A stretch of 64,000 bases of DNA from Pirellulaceae bacterium (GTDB taxonomy: Bacteria > Planctomycetota > Planctomycetia > Pirellulales > Pirellulaceae): positions 1 to 64,000 of the forward strand of contig JAQWSU010000024.1 in NCBI GenBank assembly GCA_029243025.1, read 5' to 3'. The notes below the pieces were generated by a model that did no database searches, was not told where the DNA came from, and saw only the letters and a program-made list of their open reading frames with translations. The translations under genes were made by a program, and so were the position numbers. Below, piece by piece: positions 16,835-26,334 of the stretch; the stretch's first letter is position 1, and each line of letters begins with the position of its first letter.

Positions 16835-18181
16835 ATGAAGAAAACAAGAACACAGTGGTGTATTCAGCTGGCCATGATCGTCCTGCCCGCACTTTCGATC
16901 TTAAACCTGCCGGAAGCCCGGGCAGCGTCAGAGCCGGACGAGATTGTGGCGATGGACCTGCTGACCGTCAAGGAACCCGGATCGCAAGCTGAATCACGGT
17001 TGCGGGTCATCCGATTGACGACGCTGAGCGGCGCTACAGGCTATGGGGATTATCTTGATTACGGTCTCCCCGCCAAGGAAGCGGAAGAGACGCTTGCGCG
17101 TTTGGTGAATCGTTATGCCGAACAGGATCATAAGAAAGATATCTTTATGACCGACCCTTCAATGAGGGCCGTTGGGGTCGGTCACACCGTCATGGGGCAG
17201 ACTGCCGAGCAATTACTCCATGCCCAACCTGAGACTGGATTGGGCCTTAATGCACTGTTCCCCCGAGAAGGCTTTGGCCCGATGTGGCAAGGCCCGGGGA
17301 AAGCAGGACTGGTCATCGCCCTGCAGGCAGCCTTGCTCGACCTTACCGAGGAAAACGGTCCATGCCGGGTGCGGCTCTGTCCGTCGATTTCGATAGATCG
17401 GGAGGTAGACGGCAAGCGCCGGCTGAGTACACCGGACGAAATGCGGCAGACGGTTACGTCGCTCAAGCAAGCTGGCTTTACCGCAGTCCGATTGGAACTG
17501 GTTGGCGCCCTCGAGGATGAGATGACGGCGCGCGGCGAATGCGCCCCCTACCGCTACCCGCAGGAAGTGCTGAGTCGTATCGACAGCCTGGTTGTAGCAG
17601 CGAAAAAGGCAGCCGGTACGGAAATGGATCTGGTCATCGCCGCCAACCTGAACTTGAGCACGGATGGCATGACCTTCCTCGCCCTGCATTGCCAAAGGAA
17701 CGAGGTGACCCTGCTCGAGAACCCTATGGCGCTCCGGCACCTGCGCGAACAGGGTGAGGCACGCAAGGAGTTCAACCAGCCCCTAGGTTTTGGCGGAGAT
17801 TATCATGTGATTGAAGACTTCGCCCAGGGCATCAAGAAGCAGGCCGGCACGGTCCTGGTACCGGATGTCGGGCGCATTGGCGGGGTGAAAATGCTCGCTC
17901 GGACGGCGGACTTGGCAAGGGAAGCCAAGCTCAAGGTGGCTCCGATGGTGCAAGGTGGTCCTCTTTCATTGCTGGCTGTCACACGGTCGCTCTCCGGACG
18001 CGATGAAGTGCTGTGGGTGACATCACCCAACCAGGAGCAATGGATGAAGGATGACGGTGTGCTGGAGATACCCTTGAGAATGACGCAAGGATCTCTGGTG
18101 GCGGAATCGTGTGAGATTGATGAAACGAAGTTTCAGGTAAGGCGTATCGCCCAGGTAGAAACAACGACCAAGAGAAAGTGA
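16835..18181 (+). CDS. Exported enolase-superfamily protein with eroded active site
   Basis: MKKTRTQWCIQLAMIVLPAL and on to ARAA forms a signal peptide. The remainder follows the mandelate racemase/muconate lactonizing enzyme layout: an N-terminal capping domain, then the barrel. Markers are LVIALQAALLDLTEENG, TLLENPMALRHLR, LGFGGDYHVI, VLVPDVGRIGGVKMLARTADL and LKVAPMVQGGPLS. Key positions are altered: the K-x-K region reads VRLEL, the first metal-ligand Asp appears as Ala (IAAN), the third ligand Glu is Asp, and the usual catalytic His is Met. I infer a pseudoenzyme or a protein with a changed reaction. The next gene starts within its stop codon (TGATG), so the two are translationally coupled. 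Confidence 0.8.
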   Translation: MKKTRTQWCIQLAMIVLPALSILNLPEARAASEPDEIVAMDLLTVKEPGSQAESRLRVIRLTTLSGATGYGDYLDYGLPAKEAEETLARLVNRYAEQDHKKDIFMTDPSMRAVGVGHTVMGQTAEQLLHAQPETGLGLNALFPREGFGPMWQGPGKAGLVIALQAALLDLTEENGPCRVRLCPSISIDREVDGKRRLSTPDEMRQTVTSLKQAGFTAVRLELVGALEDEMTARGECAPYRYPQEVLSRIDSLVVAAKKAAGTEMDLVIAANLNLSTDGMTFLALHCQRNEVTLLENPMALRHLREQGEARKEFNQPLGFGGDYHVIEDFAQGIKKQAGTVLVPDVGRIGGVKMLARTADLAREAKLKVAPMVQGGPLSLLAVTRSLSGRDEVLWVTSPNQEQWMKDDGVLEIPLRMTQGSLVAESCEIDETKFQVRRIAQVETTTKRK

Positions 18182-19482
18182 TGGACCATCAGGTAATGAA
18201 CAACCAACCAAATCGTCGAAACTTTCTCAAGCAGTCTGCGTTGGGGGCAGGTGCGTTTGCGGGCCTGCCGTCGTTCGGCCACTCGCCATTGGCAGCTGCC
18301 TCGGACAAGGCTGGCCGCATCGAAGCCCTGGAACTGCTCGTATTGCAACGCAATCGCGAGCAACGGCGCGTGCTGAAAGTTATCTCAAGCACAGGCGCAG
18401 CTGGATTTGCGGATTTTCCGGATATCGACTACGCGCCAGCGCTAGCCGGTGTCGCTAAGAACCATCTGATCGCGGCCAATCCCTTTGCGGTGGAGGCCAT
18501 CTGGTCAAGGATGAGGCAGGCCGGCGTCCTCTGTTCACATCGCACCGCCTTGGATTATGCGCTATGGGATCTGCTCGGCCGGGAAACCGGTAAGCCTGTC
18601 TACGAACTGCTCGGCGGTCCGGTGCGCGACCGGATCAGGATCTACCACTATGGCAGGCCGGGACCTGTAAAGATCGAATTGATTGAAGACTTAGGGCGAT
18701 GGCGCGACATGGGTCGAGAACTGGCCAAAAAACCGGGTGCGGCCGTGAAGGTCGATCCGTTTGCGCTCTTCGATCGGGCTAGCGGCAAGAAAGCCTGGGA
18801 GGATAGTGTCTGCGAGGGCGGGGGGAAAATGCCGACCGAAGAGAACATGGCCTATAACGAAATGGTTTTCCGCAGCCTTCGTGAAGGGGCTGGCGACAAG
18901 CTGGACCTGATCCAGGGCGGCCACGGTCAGTGCTGTGCCGAAGGGGCAATCGCGACCTGCAAACGGCTCGAACAGTTCGACCTTCTCTGGATGGAAGAGC
19001 CGGTGGCCCCCACCAGTAGCATGGATGAAATGGCCAAAGTGGCAGCTGCCACCACCGTTCCCGTTGCCACAGGAGAAAACCTTCAAGGGCTGGAAGATTT
19101 TACCCGTCTGATCGATAAGCGCGCGGCGTCGATTCTCAATCTGCCGCCGCCCAATGTCGGCGGACTGACCGAAGCGCGCAAGATCGCAGCGCTGGCCGAA
19201 ATACGGGGCATGCAGATTGCGCCGCATTTCTTTTCGTATGGTCCTTTAACCTGGGTGGCTATGGCTAACCTTTGCATGGCCACCCCCAATGTATTGATTC
19301 TGGAAGCAAATGCGATGAGAGAAGTGAATCCGCCCGTGGCCACAAATAGAAGGCTGAACGCGAATCACTTTTTCAAAGAACCGATCAAATTGAACGGCTA
19401 CTACTTCGTGCCTTCTGGTAAGCCGGGATTGGGTTATGAATACGATGAGAAATTCGTGGTGAGCCGGAAAAGGTTGGCATGA
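18181..19482 (+). CDS. Exported enolase-superfamily protein (mandelate racemase type), Tat signal
   Basis: Start taken as ATG 18181, overlapping the previous TGA by one base (a GTG at 18178 is also possible). NQPNRRNFLKQSALGAGAFAG is a Tat signal. The barrel domain contains ALWDLLGRETGKPVYELLGG, AAVKVDPF with a candidate catalytic Lys, LLWMEEPVAP (metal ligand Glu), VATGENLQGLEDF (metal ligand Glu), LNLPPPNVGGLTEARKIAAL and MQIAPHFFSYGP (His). At the first metal ligand the sequence is DLIQGGHGQ, so the usual Asp is Gly, with His two residues later. It could still bind metal differently. Together with the upstream gene it forms a two-gene operon of exported enolase relatives; the substrate is unknown, possibly an acid sugar. 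Confidence 0.82.
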   Translation: MDHQVMNNQPNRRNFLKQSALGAGAFAGLPSFGHSPLAAASDKAGRIEALELLVLQRNREQRRVLKVISSTGAAGFADFPDIDYAPALAGVAKNHLIAANPFAVEAIWSRMRQAGVLCSHRTALDYALWDLLGRETGKPVYELLGGPVRDRIRIYHYGRPGPVKIELIEDLGRWRDMGRELAKKPGAAVKVDPFALFDRASGKKAWEDSVCEGGGKMPTEENMAYNEMVFRSLREGAGDKLDLIQGGHGQCCAEGAIATCKRLEQFDLLWMEEPVAPTSSMDEMAKVAAATTVPVATGENLQGLEDFTRLIDKRAASILNLPPPNVGGLTEARKIAALAEIRGMQIAPHFFSYGPLTWVAMANLCMATPNVLILEANAMREVNPPVATNRRLNANHFFKEPIKLNGYYFVPSGKPGLGYEYDEKFVVSRKRLA

Positions 19483-20494
19483 ATAAGACGTTATTAACCG
19501 ACTGCCAGGTGCGGCGAGGCGTTTACTACACGAAAGTGGGTGATGAGTTGTTCGGCAAGGTCATGCACTCTTTCGTTCTATTTCTGAATTGCGACAGCCA
19601 TGGTTCTCTTCCTTTGCGGTTCGTTGAGACTTGACCAAATGTGAATGATACCCTGCCGGTCGATGTGAATTGATGTCAGATCCAGCCAGTTAGAGTCACC
19701 CGTCTGCTGACGATGTGCTGACAATTGAGAACGCGCGTCATGTCGGTGGCGGCTGGTTCTACTTCGCGGCGGTCAATTAGACGGCGGCAGATGGAGCGAG
19801 TAATTTCGGCGCATCTGGGTGGGACAACGCCGCTCATTGGTTCATGCGCGCTCGCCTGAAACGGCCTGTCTGGCGACAAGGTATTTCCATTCTTAGGTTG
19901 ACGATAGAAGGCTAGGCTGTCCGCTCGCATTATGCCGCCATTTGAAGGGACTGGCGGTACGACTTTCCAACTGTTTCTCGCTCCGATAGACGAGAGCCAA
20001 AGGGAAAAGAAAGCGTTTCGTGTGTTGCTTGGTTCCTATGAGCCACCCCATCGAAGTAAACCGTAGACGAGCTGCGTGTTCGGATTCACGGCTGCGATCG
20101 CCGCAGGACGCACCCCGGCCCAAATTACCATTGAAAAGTTTTAGCCCACGGCTTAAGCCGATTTCTTTTTGACTGCTGGTTTGTTTAAAACTCCTCGTCG
20201 TTTTGGCAAAGTTTAGGTAGCGCCAAACAAAGATATTTATAGGCCTTGTCGTTTGGCAACCTCTACGCTGCATCGAAAACTGCTAGAACCAAGGCCGGCT
20301 ATGGGAAACGTGTCTGGCTTGACTCAGGGAAGTTAGTCGTGATTCAGTCCTGACTGAAAAATAAGTCCAGCAACTCAACTGTTTTGACCGTAGTCTAAAA
20401 AAAGAGGGCATGCTAATTTAGTGAGCCGAGTAGCATGCGGCCGCTTGTTTTTGCCGAATTCGAATCGGATCTTTACTTAAGGAAACCTGATCCA
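19483..20494. other. One-kilobase gap with only gene scraps
   Basis: I find no intact gene. On the minus strand at about 19575-19690 the frame reads NWLDLTSIHIDRQGIIHIWS followed by LNEPQRKR. A similar relic occurs on the minus strand at 48720-48830 (NWLDLTSIDIQ...DEERQR), so both appear to come from one gene or element end. The rest shows frequent stops in all frames. The promoter of the MYG1-family gene must lie near the right edge. Confidence 0.5.
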
Positions 20495-21370
20495 ATGACC
20501 ATTGAGCTGATTGTGACCCATCCAGGCGGAGCGCATAAGGATGATTTTCTTGCCTGCAGTCTGTTGGCTCATTTGCATGGCGTCGCCATCGAGCGACGCG
20601 AACCAACCGAGCCGGATTTGGCGAACCCTGCGATTTGCGTCGTCGACGTAGGTGGGGCGCACGATCCAGCATTGAATAACTTTGACCATCATCAATTCCC
20701 GCGCGATGCTCCACCACGGTGTGCACTATCGTTGGTGCTTCAAAGTATGGGGCTTTACGAGGATGCATTGGCATTCTGTGCGTGGCTACGTCCGGCCGAA
20801 TGGCTCGATACCTTAGGACCGAACGAAACCGCCAGGCGGATGGGGATTCCACGTACGGCTTTGGGAGAGTTGAATTCGCCGCTCGACACCACGCTACTTG
20901 ACCGTTTTGCAAGTCAGTCAGAAATTCATCCAGAAAACCCTGTTTATCAAGTCATGTGCATGGTAGGCGAGGATCTCGTCGACTACTTGCAGTCCTTACG
21001 CGAAAGGCTGGATTACCTAAAGGCACACAGCCAATATTGGATCATTGAAGCGGGGGACGAACCCATTCAAGCCTTGTTCCTAGAAAAAAGTGACGTGATT
21101 TCTGACAATCCTTCTTTTGGAATTTATGCATTTATCGCGAGCGAAGAAAAGGAAAACGAGATACAGGCTCTGGTTTATCCGGATCGGCGAGGAGAGGGAT
21201 ACGGTCTGACCCGTTACGACGATAGCCCGCGTTTGGATTTCTCTCGAATCGAATCACTTGACGAAGTTCGCTTTGCCCACAAACGTGGGTTTGTTGCCAA
21301 GGTTTCGACGACAAATCCAGCAAGGCTAAAAGAATTGTTGGAGCTGGCTGTCGTGCAAACAAAAAACTAG
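20495..21370 (+). CDS. MYG1-family (UPF0160) putative metal-dependent hydrolase/nuclease
   Basis: Start at ATG 20495, preceded by AAGGA. The N-terminus shows the DHH-like metal motif set of the family: IVTHPGGAHKDDFLACSLL, ICVVDVGGAHDPALNNFDHH. Later landmarks are LSLVLQSMGLYE and the C-terminal GFVAKVSTTNPARLKEL with upstream DEVRFAHKRGF. Eukaryotic MYG1 is a 3'-5' RNA exonuclease related to DHH phosphoesterases, and bacterial members are presumed cytoplasmic hydrolases of similar type. At 291 aa it is near normal length. It stands alone upstream of an MBL-fold hydrolase on the same strand, 105 bp apart. Confidence 0.85.
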   Translation: MTIELIVTHPGGAHKDDFLACSLLAHLHGVAIERREPTEPDLANPAICVVDVGGAHDPALNNFDHHQFPRDAPPRCALSLVLQSMGLYEDALAFCAWLRPAEWLDTLGPNETARRMGIPRTALGELNSPLDTTLLDRFASQSEIHPENPVYQVMCMVGEDLVDYLQSLRERLDYLKAHSQYWIIEAGDEPIQALFLEKSDVISDNPSFGIYAFIASEEKENEIQALVYPDRRGEGYGLTRYDDSPRLDFSRIESLDEVRFAHKRGFVAKVSTTNPARLKELLELAVVQTKN

Positions 21371-21474
21371 GTCGTTGGTGCTTTGGCAAAGCTGCTGAAC
21401 CTTTGAATCGATGGACGATCTGGTACATTATTCGAAAAATCCAATTTGCTGCATCCTAAGGTAGAGAACGTCGC

Positions 21475-22107
21475 GTGTTACGAATCACCATCGTCCCAGT
21501 GACCGAATTTCAACAAAATTGTTCCATTGTCTACGACGACCAAAGTCATGTTGCGGTGGTTGTCGATCCCGGTGGCGAGGTTGAAAAGATTACCGAGGCC
21601 GTCGCCGAACTAGGAGTCACGGTCGAAGCGATTTGGCTCACCCACGGCCACCTCGATCACGCGGGTGGAGCCGAAGCAGCCAAGCAGCAATTCGGAGTCG
21701 ACATCATTGGCTCTCACATTGCCGACAAATTTCTCTTGGACAACATTGAGACAGCTGCAGCAGGGTATGGATTTACAGGCATGCATAACGCTCGGCCCGA
21801 CCGCTGGTTGGAGGAAGGTGATTCACTGAACATTGGTGAGCATGAGTTTGAAGTCTTGCATTGTCCTGGTCACGCTCCCGGCCACGTTGTCTTTGTTAAT
21901 CATGCGCACAAATTTATCTTGATGGGCGATGTCCTTTTTCAGGGCTCCATCGGCAGAACCGATTTGCCGGGGGGCAATCACCAAGCCTTGCTCGACAGTA
22001 TTTCACAAAAGATTATGACGCTGGACGATGATTACCAATTTGTCTGTGGACACTCGGCGCCATCCATGGTCGGTGCCGAGCGACGCACCAACCCGTATCT
22101 GCAGTAG
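21475..22107 (+). CDS. MBL-fold metallo-hydrolase, glyoxalase II-like (YcbL type)
   Basis: Starts with GTG 21475 (MLRITIVPVTEFQQNCSIV). It carries the complete zinc motif THGHLDHAGG (H-x-H-x-D-H), the downstream His in CPGHAPGHVVFV, the bridging Asp in FILMGDVLFQGSIGRTDLPGG and the last His in FVCGHSAPSMVG. This matches small hydroxyacylglutathione-hydrolase-like proteins acting on thioesters in the cytoplasm. At 210 aa it is the usual length for the single-domain form without the glyoxalase II C-terminal helical domain. A candidate terminator follows at 22121-22150. Confidence 0.93.
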   Translation: MLRITIVPVTEFQQNCSIVYDDQSHVAVVVDPGGEVEKITEAVAELGVTVEAIWLTHGHLDHAGGAEAAKQQFGVDIIGSHIADKFLLDNIETAAAGYGFTGMHNARPDRWLEEGDSLNIGEHEFEVLHCPGHAPGHVVFVNHAHKFILMGDVLFQGSIGRTDLPGGNHQALLDSISQKIMTLDDDYQFVCGHSAPSMVGAERRTNPYLQ

Positions 22108-22120
22108 GTGGTATCCTCTG

Positions 22121-22150
22121 AGACGTCCTTTGGGTCGACGTCTGCTTTTC
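22121..22150 (+). terminator. Candidate intrinsic terminator after the MBL hydrolase gene
   Basis: The inverted repeat AGACGTC (22121-22127) / GACGTCT (22137-22143) is followed by GCTTTTC. It lies 14 bp after the stop codon. The U-tract is short, so efficiency is uncertain. Confidence 0.45.
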
Positions 22151-22222
22151 ACAATCTCGACATTGCGTCCTTTGATCTTCGATTTCTTGGCCCTGAAGCG
22201 AGAGATATTCTGAAGGACGATT

Positions 22223-22738
22223 TCACCTTTTGTTGCATTGAGCGACCGCTTGATTAAATAGATGTACAACCGCTCTTCCGCTGATTGTGGTTTTCTCCAT
22301 TAGCTCTTTTGCCACCATCTCGACCGCTTTTGCATGAGGTTCCTCGGACAATAAATATTCTGTCTTGTCGAGAAGCCGTCGTTCCAATTTCTCCAATTGT
22401 CGTGGCGAGGTTGCGCGAGTTTGAGAAAGTAAGCGTTTCACGACTCGCAGGTCCTGTCGAGCCCCTTTTTCACAATACTGGCCGGTCACGCGGGACTCAG
22501 CGACCATGCCGGCAAAAAAGATTAACGCCTCGTCTTCAAGCCAATCTTTCGACGGCTTACTCCGCCCTTTGCGGATTTTGCACGCTCCCAGACGGAGACC
22601 TCCCATGGATAGATTGGCTGCACAGATGGTGACTTTTTGAATCGGTCGCCCGACGATGGTTGCCATCACCGCATGCCCCGCTTCGTGGTACGCCACCGAA
22701 GGCGGTTGGGATTCAGTTGTATCTTGATTCTGGGACAC
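22223..22738 (-). CDS. M41 (FtsH-type) peptidase-like domain protein, stand-alone
   Basis: The 171-residue protein consists essentially of one zinc-peptidase domain: VAYHEAGHAVMATIVGRPI carries HEAGH (H-E-x-x-H), followed by ALIFFAGMVAESRVTG, which corresponds to the region that in FtsH leads to the third metal ligand, and a helical C-terminus with KAVEMVAKELMEKTTISG. There is no AAA+ ATPase or membrane segment, so it is a free peptidase-like domain, of which planctomycetes have several. Cytoplasmic. Substrate unknown. It lies 26 bp downstream of a small secreted protein on the same strand and converges on the MBL gene. Confidence 0.85.
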   Translation of the reverse strand: MSQNQDTTESQPPSVAYHEAGHAVMATIVGRPIQKVTICAANLSMGGLRLGACKIRKGRSKPSKDWLEDEALIFFAGMVAESRVTGQYCEKGARQDLRVVKRLLSQTRATSPRQLEKLERRLLDKTEYLLSEEPHAKAVEMVAKELMEKTTISGRAVVHLFNQAVAQCNKR

Positions 22739-22764
22739 TCGACGCGACCACGAGATGTTAACGG

Positions 22765-23268
22765 TTATTGGATTTGAAATTCAATGGAATTAGAGGCTGG
22801 CAACGAGCCCAGACTGGTCCCCTCGTAGCTCATCGAATACTTGGTGCCAGCTTTCAATCGGTAAACTTCCTTGAGATCGAACTTGACGCTGAGCGTCCAT
22901 CCGGATCGAAGCGTTGTGTAGTCGCCGTTCTTTTTACTGGGAGGAGCTCTCTTGACCATGATTCCCTGGTAATCTACCACACCGTCGGGCCCTGTGACCT
23001 TGAACCGGTTCGCCGTCCAACGCTTTTCCAGGGGGCTTTGCCACCAGCAAAAGTCAACGGGCCGGTCGGACGTATTGCGAACTTCGAAGATCATCATCGC
23101 CTTTCCTTCCTGGCGTTCCGACTCAGGGCACTCCCGAATCCGTACTTGGAGGCCCGAAATCTGCTTGCCCCACGGGATTTCGGTCGGTCTCTGCCCTTGG
23201 ATTGCTGGCACGAACATCAAAAAAGTAAAAGCTGCAAACAGAAACGATGCAAGACGAAAGATCTTCAC
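22765..23268 (-). CDS. Small secreted protein, BsuPI/M35-N-like beta-sandwich, unknown function
   Basis: I place the start at GTG 23268, preceded by GAGGAA: VKIFRLASFLFAAFTFLMFVPAIQGQ is then a clean signal peptide. The mature part is beta-rich: IRECPESERQEGKAMMIFEV, RNTSDRPVDFCWW, RFKVTGPDGVVDYQG, TTLRSGWTLSVKFDL and KAGTKYSMSYEGTS. This alternation resembles the intracellular-proteinase-inhibitor-like (BsuPI) and peptidase-M35 N-terminal sandwich domains, which often occur alone in secreted bacterial proteins. No catalytic motif. It precedes the M41-like gene by 26 bp, so they may be co-transcribed. Confidence 0.7.
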   Translation of the reverse strand: MKIFRLASFLFAAFTFLMFVPAIQGQRPTEIPWGKQISGLQVRIRECPESERQEGKAMMIFEVRNTSDRPVDFCWWQSPLEKRWTANRFKVTGPDGVVDYQGIMVKRAPPSKKNGDYTTLRSGWTLSVKFDLKEVYRLKAGTKYSMSYEGTSLGSLPASNSIEFQIQ

Positions 23269-23509
23269 AGTCTTTTTTTCCTCAGTAAGATTCACTGGTT
23301 GACGGCCTTTGCATAGACGCATACTCCCCGCTCATCGTTCCAGAAATCAACAGGATTTATACGAAGGACCAAACGATTCGTGGAATCACATTTTTGTGCT
23401 TGATACGCAAGTTAGGGAATCGTGGTTCTCGGTACGGAAATTCGTCTCGTCGGGTGTCTCTGGTTGTGATGTCGACTGGGCAAGTTCTCAGTTTAAAATA
23501 CGAGTTCCG

Positions 23510-23605
23510 TTGCGAGTCCTGGCGGCCGCCTCCGCTTAGGCGCGTGATTCAACTCGTCTCGATTCAATCAAGGCCCGTTGGTTACCACCAGCGGGGCCTG
23601 CTCGT
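23510..23605 (+). repeat. Dispersed repeat with terminator-like hairpin, copy A
   Basis: Order of elements: CGTTGCGAGTCC, GGCCGCCTCC, a variable part, CTCGATTCAATCAAGG, then the hairpin AGGCCCGTTGG...CAGCGGGGCCT (23571-23599) and CTCGTTTTTG. Related copies lie at 32336, 34872, 38565, 50950 and 52436. This one ends just before the stop of the pectate-lyase-like gene, so it may act as a terminator between the two minus-strand genes. The rest of the gap 23269-23613 shows nothing else. Confidence 0.75.
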
Positions 23606-23613
23606 TTTTGCTT

Positions 23614-26334
23614 CTATTCCATCCGATACGTGGCCTTCACCGTCGTGATGTAATCCAGGTCGGTGACGAATGTCGTGGTGGAATAGATGTCCTCGATATA
23701 CTCGGGACTGCGCTTCCATTGATCGATCCCCTCGAAGTATTGGGGCTCCCCGTTGCCCACCCATCGATCAAACACCATTCCTTCGGCGGGCGGATCGGCT
23801 TTGATCAAAACCGGGTGCCTGAAATCATGGTAGCTTCCACCACCGCTTCCGTTGATGACTCGAAGTCGCCTTCTCCCCGTGAACTTCACGGGTTCGATTT
23901 CAATGAAATGAATTTTGGTTTGATTCGCACTGCTGAGCGTCAGTCGCGCATCGGCAAGACCGCTACCACCGTCTTTTACTTCAAATGCTTCGAGCACGTA
24001 CACCTGATAGTGATTCGTCTCAACCGGATCGTTGATCGACAGTGGAGTACGATCCGCGGACAGCTGTCCCACGTTCAACTTGATTGCCCCCTGTAACTTC
24101 TTGGCCCCCAGCCCCAGCTTTAACTTGTAGATTCCTTTCGGCAAGGCGATGCCCCATGAGTAGCTACCGCTCTCGGTGTTAAAACGGTTGTGGGTTGCCC
24201 GAACCCGATTGGACTCTGACGAATTCTGCGATCCGGAAAGGTTGTATCCGTCAAGCCAACCGTAGGTATGGCCGCTGAACTTTTTGGAATACGGTCCGCC
24301 ACCGTCGGCCAGGTAGCCCGGCGGCGCATAGAACCCTTCCAACGGTCCGAAGTTGATTTTGATGGGCTTACGGTAGAGATCCAGTGGATCTCCCGTCGCT
24401 ACGAAGACGGGTTTCAAGGCGATGTCATCGTTCGTCCGAACGGTCAGCCGCTGCTGGTCGCTTTCGAGATCCTTGATCCAACTGTGAAAGCGATACCCTT
24501 CATCCGGAATGGCCTCAATCGCGACCTCGATCCCTTCCGAATAGATCGCTCCTGCCGGCTGCAGTTTCACCTGTCCGTTCTTTGCACTTTCGTCAATCGT
24601 GACTCTCACCTTCCTAGTTCCCACATACACCGTAGTGGTATCGGTGCTGACGTTTCCTGATTGATCTGTTGCCCTTACTTCGATCTGGTGCATGCCAGGA
24701 GAAACAGCCTGCAGGTCAGCCACCATGTGGCCGACGCGGGCTTCCTCCTTGACAAGCTGCCCATCTAAATACAGAGCCATCGTTGCAATGGAACCGGCGT
24801 TGTAATCGTTTGCAAAGGCTTCGATCTCCATCTCAATAGGTTTTGATGCGATGAACAGCTGATTCTTTTTGGGGTGAACCGTGCTGACGATCGGCTTTGT
24901 GTCATAGTAGGAATGCGCTCGGCTATTCAGGTAGTCTTCGAGATTGAGGTAACCATCCTGGTTTCGGTCTGAATTGCCATCGGCAGAATCCGCCGGATCC
25001 AATCCTTGAGCGACTTCCCATGCGTCAGGCATTCCGTCACCGTCGGTGTCTGCCGGTGCGGGCGTCGACTTCAGTACCGGCCAGCCGCCCACAGCGTCCT
25101 GGGTATCAATCAGCCCATCGCGACTGCCATTACCGCCGTCCTGACAGGTCGCTGTTCCGGTCCTGACGTCGTGGATGATTCTGCGATCAACAGCGTCTCG
25201 CTTCAGGCTGGCGCCGGCGAACTTGAGTACGCGCTGGTAAGCTTCCTCCGCGGTATCGGTCGTCACCTTGCCAGTTTCCAAGGGCTGTTCCAGGCGCATC
25301 CGTTGTTTTTCCGCATCCGTGACGTGGCTCCATTTCGAGTCAAATTGAACTCCGTATTTCCAGTTGTCCAGTGTCGCCCGTTTGGAGCCATTCAGCACAT
25401 TGCCATGGATGTAGAATTTTCCCCAGATGTTGTACAAGGGGTCCCAAGTCTCAATGCGATTCCAGATCGCGACGATTCGCTCCTGGTTTTTGACAGTCGC
25501 GGGTCCCGGCTTGTAGTAGTTGTTGACGATGTTGACGTTCATCCCCTCGCCGCCGTAACAGCTGTTGCCCTGCCAGTTGTAAATCACGTTGTTTCGGAGA
25601 TCGACTCGGTCGGAGAGCGCGTAGCGGGAAACGAACTCACCCAGCCTCGGGTTACGGCTGTCGTGGTGGGCCAGCAGGTTGTGATGAAAGGAAGCGTTTT
25701 GTCCGCCCCAGACGCCGCCGTTTCCGTGTTGGCCGCTCGCATGGATCGAGTTGCGTAGACTTTCTCCAATCAGACACCACTGCATGGTGAAGTTTGAATT
25801 AGCGTAGAAGGAGGCGCATTCGTCCGTGGACCAACTCATCGAGCAATGATCGATAATCACGTTACGGTTTTTCTGGCCGCCCAACGCATCGGCTTGCTGC
25901 CGGGCTTCGTCACCCATGCGGAAACGCAGGTAGCGGAGGATCACTTCGTCGCAGGCATCCAGGTAGACCTCGTGATTCTTGATGCAGATGCCATCGCCAG
26001 GAGCCGTTTGCCCCGCGATGGTAAGTTGGCCGTTGCGAATGGGGAGCCTACTCTCGAGCGCGATGGTACCGGACACATCAAACACGACAATCCGAGCTCC
26101 CTTGGCTTCGACGGCAGCACGTAGGCTACCTTCTCCGCGATCATTCAGATTGGTAACCTTGATCACCCTACCGCCCCGCCCTCCAACGGTGTAGCGACCA
26201 TGACCCTCCGCGCCGGGAAAGGCAGGAATTTCTCCTGCGTTCAACGATGATACGAAAAGGAAGGCGAGCAAGACGATTCCCAGCCAGTGCACTCTGGCCA
26301 TTCTGGTGGGTTTTCGGATGGTTCTGTTTTTCAT
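23614..26334 (-). CDS. Secreted pectate-lyase-like polysaccharide lyase, multidomain
   Basis: MARVHWLGIVLLAFLFVSSLNAG supplies the signal peptide (start at 26334, or ATG 26301). The N-terminal part is a right-handed beta-helix of the PL1 pectate lyase type: IPAFPGAEGHGRYTVGGRGG, VTNLNDRGEGSLRAAVE, SRLPIRNGQLTIAGQTAPGD, NVIIDHCSMSWSTDE and FHHNLLAHHDSRNPRLG. A dockerin-like calcium region follows (DTDGDGMPDAWEVAQGLDP, then NSDRNQDGYLNLEDYLNSR), then Ig-like and InlB B-repeat-like segments, and a C-terminal malectin-like portion. It would cleave uronate-rich glycans outside the cell. At 906 aa it is much longer than the catalytic domain alone. Confidence 0.88.
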   Translation of the reverse strand: MKNRTIRKPTRMARVHWLGIVLLAFLFVSSLNAGEIPAFPGAEGHGRYTVGGRGGRVIKVTNLNDRGEGSLRAAVEAKGARIVVFDVSGTIALESRLPIRNGQLTIAGQTAPGDGICIKNHEVYLDACDEVILRYLRFRMGDEARQQADALGGQKNRNVIIDHCSMSWSTDECASFYANSNFTMQWCLIGESLRNSIHASGQHGNGGVWGGQNASFHHNLLAHHDSRNPRLGEFVSRYALSDRVDLRNNVIYNWQGNSCYGGEGMNVNIVNNYYKPGPATVKNQERIVAIWNRIETWDPLYNIWGKFYIHGNVLNGSKRATLDNWKYGVQFDSKWSHVTDAEKQRMRLEQPLETGKVTTDTAEEAYQRVLKFAGASLKRDAVDRRIIHDVRTGTATCQDGGNGSRDGLIDTQDAVGGWPVLKSTPAPADTDGDGMPDAWEVAQGLDPADSADGNSDRNQDGYLNLEDYLNSRAHSYYDTKPIVSTVHPKKNQLFIASKPIEMEIEAFANDYNAGSIATMALYLDGQLVKEEARVGHMVADLQAVSPGMHQIEVRATDQSGNVSTDTTTVYVGTRKVRVTIDESAKNGQVKLQPAGAIYSEGIEVAIEAIPDEGYRFHSWIKDLESDQQRLTVRTNDDIALKPVFVATGDPLDLYRKPIKINFGPLEGFYAPPGYLADGGGPYSKKFSGHTYGWLDGYNLSGSQNSSESNRVRATHNRFNTESGSYSWGIALPKGIYKLKLGLGAKKLQGAIKLNVGQLSADRTPLSINDPVETNHYQVYVLEAFEVKDGGSGLADARLTLSSANQTKIHFIEIEPVKFTGRRRLRVINGSGGGSYHDFRHPVLIKADPPAEGMVFDRWVGNGEPQYFEGIDQWKRSPEYIEDIYSTTTFVTDLDYITTVKATYRME

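Noticed and set aside
25006-25758. 250-aa plus-strand ORF
   Set aside because: Antisense to the pectate-lyase-like gene, which has well-defined motifs.
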